From B1 sp044370475 (lineage in GTDB: Bacteria; Bacteroidota; Bacteroidia; UKL13-3): a stretch of DNA of 9,369 bases. This document shows positions 6,090 to 9,369 of the stretch, piece after piece (the first letter of the stretch is position 1; each line of letters begins with the position of its first letter). The DNA is taken from positions 1 through 9,369 of the forward strand of contig JBILVK010000105.1 of assembly GCA_044370475.1 (NCBI GenBank), written 5' to 3'. The translations under genes and the position numbers were made by a program. The notes under the pieces were generated by a model that saw nothing but the letters and a program-made list of their open reading frames with translations, was not told the origin of the DNA and did no database searches.

Positions 6090-7358
6090 ATGCAAAACTC
6101 ACAAGTTATTTTCCCCATTGCACTTATTTTCTTTCTCATATTTATTATGAATTGGTATTCTTACCAAGGTTTAAAACCATTAATTGATAGCATAGAAACA
6201 GGAGGATTGAAGGCTATAACAAAAATTTTATTTTGGGCTCTACCCTATGCCAGCTTTTTCTTAACGGTTTATGGATTAAAAAATATGCGCGAAAACCATG
6301 GTGGACTTGGGTATTGGGGAAGTGTAGGATTTAACAGTTTAATCACCTTATTTTTTACTCAGCTCACCATTATTTTGGTGATTTTTGGAGGTGATATTTG
6401 GAGATGGGGAGAAGGTCTTTTTTCTTGGGCAAGGAGTCTTGAAAGTGTTGTGGAAGATGGGCATTCGCATATTCCTGAAAGAAGAAAATTTATTGCACAA
6501 ATGGCCTTGTTAGTGGCGGCGGTTCCTTTTGCATCCTTTGTTTATGGCATTGTAAAAGGAAAATACAATTACAAATTACATAAGCATGTGATCACCTTTA
6601 AAGATTTGCCAGCGGCATTTGATGGCTTCACAATTACCCAAATTTCTGATGTACATGCAGGTAGTTTAGATGATAAGGATGCGGTTTCTTTGGGCATAGA
6701 TTTAATTAATGAGCAGGGTTCTGATTTGTTTTTATTTACTGGGGATTTGGTAAACAATAATGCCGAGGAGTTTGAACCTTGGAAGGAAGTTTTTAGTAGA
6801 ATTAAGGCCCCTTTTGGCCAGTTTTCTGTTTTAGGAAATCATGATTATGGCGATTATAGAGAATGGGAAAGTAGGGAGGCAAAAATTAAAAATCACCAAG
6901 ATATTATTGCGCATCATGAATCGACTGGCTTTAAATTGATGAGAGACGAGCATATAAAGCTTGAAAAAGATGGTGAACATATTACTTTGCTGGGCGTTCA
7001 AAACTGGGGACATGGCTTTATAAAAATGGGCGATTTGGATAAGGCTTTGGAGGGCGTTGAAAAAAATTCCTTTAAGATATTAATGTCACACGACCCTACG
7101 CACTTTGAGCACGTAGTTAAAACGCACCACACTCCTATTCATTTAACTCTGGCCGGACATACACATGGCATGCAAATGGGCATTGATTTTCCATGGTTGA
7201 AGTGGAGTCCGATAAAATTTAGGTATCCTAAATGGGCGGGGTTATATGAAGAGAGTGGTAAGTTTTTACATATCAATAGAGGCTTTGGTTTCTTGGGTTT
7301 TGGGGGCAGGGTTGGTATTTGGCCGGAGGTAACGGTGATTGAGTTGAGGAGAGCTTAG
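6090..7358 (+). CDS. Membrane-anchored calcineurin-like metallophosphoesterase
   Basis: The product is 422 residues. The N-terminal third has about four hydrophobic segments (roughly 6-20, 45-62, 83-100 and 136-153). The last is preceded by RRK, as in the YaeI-like branch of the family. The catalytic domain follows with the full set of two-metal motifs: D187-x-H189 (ISDVHAG), G218-D219, GNHD 249-252, H334 (MSHDPTHF) and GHTHG 356-360. Such enzymes hydrolyse phosphomono- or diesters, and YaeI-like members act on lipid-linked phosphates, but this substrate is unknown. The ATG at 6090 is chosen because it places the first membrane segment right at the N-terminus, as in relatives. A GTG at 6042 with GAGG upstream would add 16 residues. 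The TAG stop at 7356-7358 is followed after one base by a heptad repeat. No terminator is seen. Confidence 0.9.
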   Translation: MQNSQVIFPIALIFFLIFIMNWYSYQGLKPLIDSIETGGLKAITKILFWALPYASFFLTVYGLKNMRENHGGLGYWGSVGFNSLITLFFTQLTIILVIFGGDIWRWGEGLFSWARSLESVVEDGHSHIPERRKFIAQMALLVAAVPFASFVYGIVKGKYNYKLHKHVITFKDLPAAFDGFTITQISDVHAGSLDDKDAVSLGIDLINEQGSDLFLFTGDLVNNNAEEFEPWKEVFSRIKAPFGQFSVLGNHDYGDYREWESREAKIKNHQDIIAHHESTGFKLMRDEHIKLEKDGEHITLLGVQNWGHGFIKMGDLDKALEGVEKNSFKILMSHDPTHFEHVVKTHHTPIHLTLAGHTHGMQMGIDFPWLKWSPIKFRYPKWAGLYEESGKFLHINRGFGFLGFGGRVGIWPEVTVIELRRA

Positions 7359-7359
7359 G

Positions 7360-7394
7360 TTAGAGTTTAGAGTTTAGAGTTAAGAATTAAGAGT
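7360..7394. repeat. Heptanucleotide tandem array, unit TTAGAGT
   Basis: Three exact TTAGAGT units (7360-7380) are followed by two degenerate ones (TAAGAAT, TAAGAGT). The array starts one base after the phosphoesterase stop codon. Its period is the same as that of the other arrays in the window, with a different unit. Confidence 0.9.
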
Positions 7395-7436
7395 TTTGAA
7401 GTATGAATTTTGAAGGATAAAGTTGGGTGGGGTTCA

Positions 7437-7484
7437 CGCAGATTTTAGAGATGATTTGTTTTTAGGGTTGATTTCGCAGATTTT
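7437..7484. repeat. Direct repeat CGCAGATTTT, two copies
   Basis: The 10-mer CGCAGATTTT occurs at 7437-7446 and 7475-7484, start points 38 bases apart, each preceded by TTCA or TT. It may be a decayed short-repeat element; no function is evident. Confidence 0.5.
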
Positions 7485-7602
7485 TTAATTGGGATGGAGG
7501 CTCATTAATTAGGTCTGAATTCCTAGTTTTAATCTTCCCTTTTAATTGGGTTCTTGGGGTTTGGATATAAATATTAATACTCAGGATTTTAATCTATGGA
7601 TT

Positions 7603-7629
7603 TAGTTTTGTTACTTTGTCTAACAAAGT
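7603..7629 (+). promoter_or_regulatory. Putative EVE-gene promoter box with adjacent dyad
   Basis: TAGTTTTG at 7603-7610 matches the -7 box TAnnTTTG, but no TTG lies at the expected -33 distance. Three bases on, ACTTTGT-CTA-ACAAAGT (7613-7629) forms a perfect 7+7 dyad with a 3-base centre, at or just after the expected transcription start. It could be a repressor operator or a short leader hairpin. Confidence 0.4.
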
Positions 7630-7655
7630 CGGCAAAAAAGACTGCAAGCAGAGCT

Positions 7656-7683
7656 AAAGACCAAAGACTAAAGACCAAAGACT
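7656..7683. repeat. Heptanucleotide tandem array, unit AAAGACY, four copies
   Basis: Units AAAGACC, AAAGACT, AAAGACC, AAAGACT stand in tandem, ending 15 bases before the EVE ATG. They are the reverse complement of the GTCTTTR heptads after rpsA; 7662-7676 is the exact inverse of 5879-5893. The array lies in the likely 5' leader of the EVE gene. Confidence 0.9.
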
Positions 7684-7698
7684 TAAACAACACAAACA

Positions 7699-8109
7699 AT
7701 GAACCATTGGCTAGTAAAATCGGAACCCTTTAAATACAGTTGGGAGCAATTTGTTAAGGATGGAAAAACTTTTTGGGATGGGGTAAGAAATTATCAAGCT
7801 AGAAACAATTTGAGAGACATGAAAAAGGGAGACCTTGTGTTGTGGTATCATAGTAATGAAGGAATGGAAGTGGTAGGCATTGCTAAAGTTGTGAAAGAAG
7901 CATACCAAGACCCAACTACAGAGGAAACTGCCTGGCTGGCGGTGGATTTGAAACCTTTTAAGAAATTGAAAAAAGCAGTAAGTTTAGAGCAAATTAAGGC
8001 TGATCCAAGGCTTCAAAATATTGGATTGGTGAGACAAGGGCGCTTATCGGTTCAGGCCTTAAAAGCAGAAGAATTTGATGCCATTCTTGATTTATCTGCT
8101 AGGAAATAA
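7699..8109 (+). CDS. EVE-domain protein
   Basis: A 136-residue protein consisting of essentially one EVE domain (PUA/YTH-related fold, thymocyte nuclear protein 1-like). Diagnostic motifs are WLVKSEP at 4-10, WDGVRNYQARN at 26-36, GDLVLWYHS at 44-52, VVGIAKV at 58-64 and VRQGRLSV at 111-118. The family has an aromatic pocket thought to bind modified bases in DNA or RNA, but the bacterial role of this one is unknown. The length is typical for a stand-alone bacterial member. The ATG at 7699 is clear because WLVKSEP begins three residues in, as in relatives. There is no SD; the upstream stretch is A-rich. A heptad array precedes the gene and pyrR follows after 85 bases on the same strand. No partner restriction or methylase gene is in the window. 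Confidence 0.93.
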   Translation: MNHWLVKSEPFKYSWEQFVKDGKTFWDGVRNYQARNNLRDMKKGDLVLWYHSNEGMEVVGIAKVVKEAYQDPTTEETAWLAVDLKPFKKLKKAVSLEQIKADPRLQNIGLVRQGRLSVQALKAEEFDAILDLSARK

Positions 8110-8167
8110 GGACTGTGCGCATTCTCTTTTTTATATTCTCAAAATTTTCTTCATATTTGAAGTCGAA

Positions 8168-8184
8168 CAGCCCAATTAAGGCTG
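8168..8184 (+). promoter_or_regulatory. Small hairpin upstream of pyrR
   Basis: CAGCC (8168-8172) and GGCTG (8180-8184) can form a 5-bp stem with a 7-base loop, 10 bases before the pyrR ATG. A near-consensus -7 box CATATTTG lies at 8152-8159 without a -33 partner. I do not see the PyrR-binding loop known from Bacillus pyr leaders, nor a terminator, so an attenuation role is unsupported. Confidence 0.2.
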
Positions 8185-8194
8185 AACCAAAAGC

Positions 8195-8740
8195 ATGAAC
8201 TCCAGAATCATCCTTGAGAAAAAACAATTAGACATAACCATTGATAGGCTGTGTTACGAGCTTATTGAAAGGCTGGGTGATTTTAGCAATACTGCCTTGA
8301 TAGGCATGCAGCCAAGAGGAATTTATTTAAGTAGGCGCATTAAAGATAAATTGGCGGACATACTTGGAAAGCAACCATTTGATTATGGCGAGCTCGATAT
8401 TTCTTTTTACAGAGACGATTTTAGAAGGGGCAATGAGCAGATTGTGCCTAGTGAATTAAAGATTGATTTTACCATTCAAGACAAGAAAATTGTGTTGGTA
8501 GATGATGTACTTTATACAGGTAGAAGCATTAGATCTGCCTTAGATGCTTTAACAGATTTTGGAAGGCCGGCGAAAGTTGAATTATTGGTTTTGGTAGATA
8601 GAAAATATAGCAGAGATTTGCCTATACAGCCCGATTACGTTGGCATTAAAGTGGATACTCGAGCCAATGATAAGGTAAAAGTAGAATGGAAAGAAAATAG
8701 TAAAAAAGATTCTGTTACCATCATTACCAATCAAAAATAG
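8195..8740 (+). CDS. pyrR: PyrR: pyrimidine regulator / uracil phosphoribosyltransferase
   Basis: A 181-residue type I phosphoribosyltransferase-fold protein of normal PyrR length. The PRPP-binding loop VLVDDVLYTGRSIR is at 100-113. Other PyrR hallmarks are GMQPRGIYLSRR at 37-48, ELDISFYRDDF at 66-76, FGRPAKVELLVLVDR at 122-136 and DLPIQPDYVG at 141-150. In Bacillus, PyrR binds pyr mRNA when UMP is high and promotes attenuation, and it also has weak uracil phosphoribosyltransferase activity. Whether this one binds RNA is not shown. It lies 48 bases upstream of pyrB, the usual pairing, and is very likely co-transcribed with it. ATG at 8195; no SD; stop TAG at 8738-8740. Confidence 0.94.
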   Translation: MNSRIILEKKQLDITIDRLCYELIERLGDFSNTALIGMQPRGIYLSRRIKDKLADILGKQPFDYGELDISFYRDDFRRGNEQIVPSELKIDFTIQDKKIVLVDDVLYTGRSIRSALDALTDFGRPAKVELLVLVDRKYSRDLPIQPDYVGIKVDTRANDKVKVEWKENSKKDSVTIITNQK

Positions 8741-8744
8741 GATC

Positions 8745-8792
8745 ATGAACAAATTACTTACCCCAAAGAAAAGCGCAAGAAGAAACAGATGA
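8745..8792 (+). CDS. Possible 15-residue leader ORF before pyrB
   Basis: An ATG at 8745, four bases after the pyrR stop, opens MNKLLTPKKSARRNR. Its TGA (8790-8792) overlaps the pyrB ATG as ATGA, filling the whole pyrR-pyrB gap. The peptide is very basic. It could couple translation of pyrB to that of pyrR, act as a leader peptide, or be chance. Nothing resembling the enterobacterial pyrBI leader peptide is recognisable. Confidence 0.25.
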   Translation: MNKLLTPKKSARRNR

Positions 8793-9369
8793 AAAAATTC
8801 TCACAAAGGCACTTACTTGGCATAAAAGATATCACAGCAGATGATATCCAATTGGTATTTGAAACAGCAGATAATTTCAAATCCATTATTAACCGACCAA
8901 TTAAGAAAGTTCCTAGTCTGAGGGATGTTACCATTGCTAATGTTTTTTTTGAAAATTCTACTCGTACACGTATCTCTTTTGAATTGGCGCAAAAGCGCTT
9001 AAGTGCAGATACTATAAACTTTGCGGCCTCCTCTTCTTCTGTATCTAAAGGTGAGACTTTAATTGATACGGTTAACAATATTTTGGCCATGAAGGTGGAT
9101 ATGGTAGTGATGCGTCATCCAGCACCTGGGGCTTGTCAGTTTTTGGCTAAGCATGTGAAGGCACAAATTATAAATGCAGGAGATGGCACTCATGAACACC
9201 CTACCCAGGCCTTATTGGATGCCTATTCTATTAGAGAAAAATTAGGTTCTGTAAAAGGCAAAAAAGTGGTTATTGTTGGAGATATTACTCACTCTAGGGT
9301 AGCTCTTTCTAATATCATTTGCTTACAAAAATTGGGTGCGGAGGTAATGGTATGTGGTCCAACCACCCT
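8789..9369 (+). CDS. pyrB: Aspartate carbamoyltransferase catalytic chain (5' part)
   Basis: The first 193 codons plus two bases are present; the gene runs off the window end, so about two thirds of a ~305-residue protein is visible. It catalyses carbamoyl phosphate + L-aspartate to carbamoyl-aspartate, the committed step of pyrimidine synthesis. Motifs are FFENSTRTRISFE at 53-65 (carbamoyl-phosphate loop), SSSSVSKGET at 81-90 (with the Ser-Lys-Gly active-site loop shared between subunits), MRHPAPGA at 108-115, HEHPTQALLDA at 135-145, and GDITHSRVA at 164-172 starting the aspartate domain. The ATG at 8789 is the only possible start, since the frame upstream holds no other ATG before the TAG at 8738. 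It overlaps the stop of a 15-codon ORF. It is the second gene of the pyrR operon. Whether a pyrI regulatory chain follows cannot be seen. Confidence 0.95.
   Translation, partial: MKKFSQRHLLGIKDITADDIQLVFETADNFKSIINRPIKKVPSLRDVTIANVFFENSTRTRISFELAQKRLSADTINFAASSSSVSKGETLIDTVNNILAMKVDMVVMRHPAPGACQFLAKHVKAQIINAGDGTHEHPTQALLDAYSIREKLGSVKGKKVVIVGDITHSRVALSNIICLQKLGAEVMVCGPTT

Larger units (their letters stand above)
7359..7698. other. 340-base gene-poor spacer
   Basis: No convincing gene was seen in this stretch on either strand. It holds a heptad array at its left edge, a direct repeat of CGCAGATTTT (7437-7446 and 7475-7484), AT-rich unstructured sequence, a putative -7 box (7603-7610), a 17-bp dyad (7613-7629) and a second heptad array at the right edge. 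It looks like an accumulation site for short repeats plus the control region of the EVE gene. Confidence 0.7.

Noticed and set aside
6048..8167. 12-mer TTTGAAGTCGAA shared upstream of the phosphoesterase (6048-6059) and pyrR (8156-8167)
   Set aside because: A few shared 12-mers are expected by chance in a 9.4 kb AT-rich window, and the two copies have different positions relative to the starts.
8110..8194. PyrR-dependent attenuator upstream of pyrR
   Set aside because: No terminator hairpin with T run and no recognisable PyrR-binding loop is present; only a weak 5-bp hairpin is seen.
7699..8740. Defence island suggested by the EVE-domain gene
   Set aside because: Neighbours are pyrimidine and housekeeping genes; no nuclease, methylase, helicase or toxin is present in the window.

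Overview
The window looks like ordinary chromosomal DNA of a Bacteroidota (Bacteroidetes) bacterium. It is AT-rich. The gene upstream of rpsA has a textbook Bacteroidetes promoter (TTG, 19 nt, TATATTTG). Most ATG starts lack a Shine-Dalgarno sequence, and the proteins (multi-repeat DUF349 protein, six-domain S1, class I methyltransferase with an HSPFVFE N-terminus) have the look of that phylum. The family within the phylum cannot be fixed from this sequence. I see no rRNA, tRNA, CRISPR array, transposase, phage gene or integron.

Layout. Bases 2-73 appear to be the last codons of a + strand gene that starts outside the window. It converges on a minus-strand hydroxymethylglutaryl-CoA lyase gene (128-985; leucine/ketone-body degradation). 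Back to back with this is a + strand gene for a 670-residue helical protein with five DUF349 repeats (1076-3088), closed by a strong hairpin-plus-T terminator. That terminator ends 11 nt before the TTG start of a SAM-dependent methyltransferase (3159-3941). Next is rpsA, ribosomal protein bS1 (4025-5824), with its own promoter, an AGGAG ribosome-binding site, a TTG start and a GC-rich terminator. After a repeat-bearing spacer comes a membrane-anchored calcineurin-like metallophosphoesterase (about 6090-7358). A 340-base gene-poor spacer follows, then an EVE-domain protein (7699-8109). The window ends in a pyrimidine operon: pyrR (8195-8740) and the 5' part of pyrB (8789 to the window end).

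How the genes work together. Only pyrR-pyrB is a clear functional unit: a UMP/PRPP-binding regulator directly upstream of aspartate transcarbamoylase. The others look like independent housekeeping genes with their own control regions.

Most of the unexplained signal is in the spacers. Three tandem arrays with a 7-bp period but different unit sequences sit directly at gene ends or just before a gene start. A 15-bp inverted pair of one unit type flanks the phosphoesterase gene. An identical 14-bp perfect palindrome occurs twice. A 17-bp dyad lies at a putative promoter of the EVE gene. Two tiny ORFs end in ATGA/GTGA overlaps with downstream starts. Every non-ATG start candidate has an SD-like sequence, whereas the ATG starts do not. 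I found no convincing new multi-gene system; the findings are modest regulatory and repeat observations.
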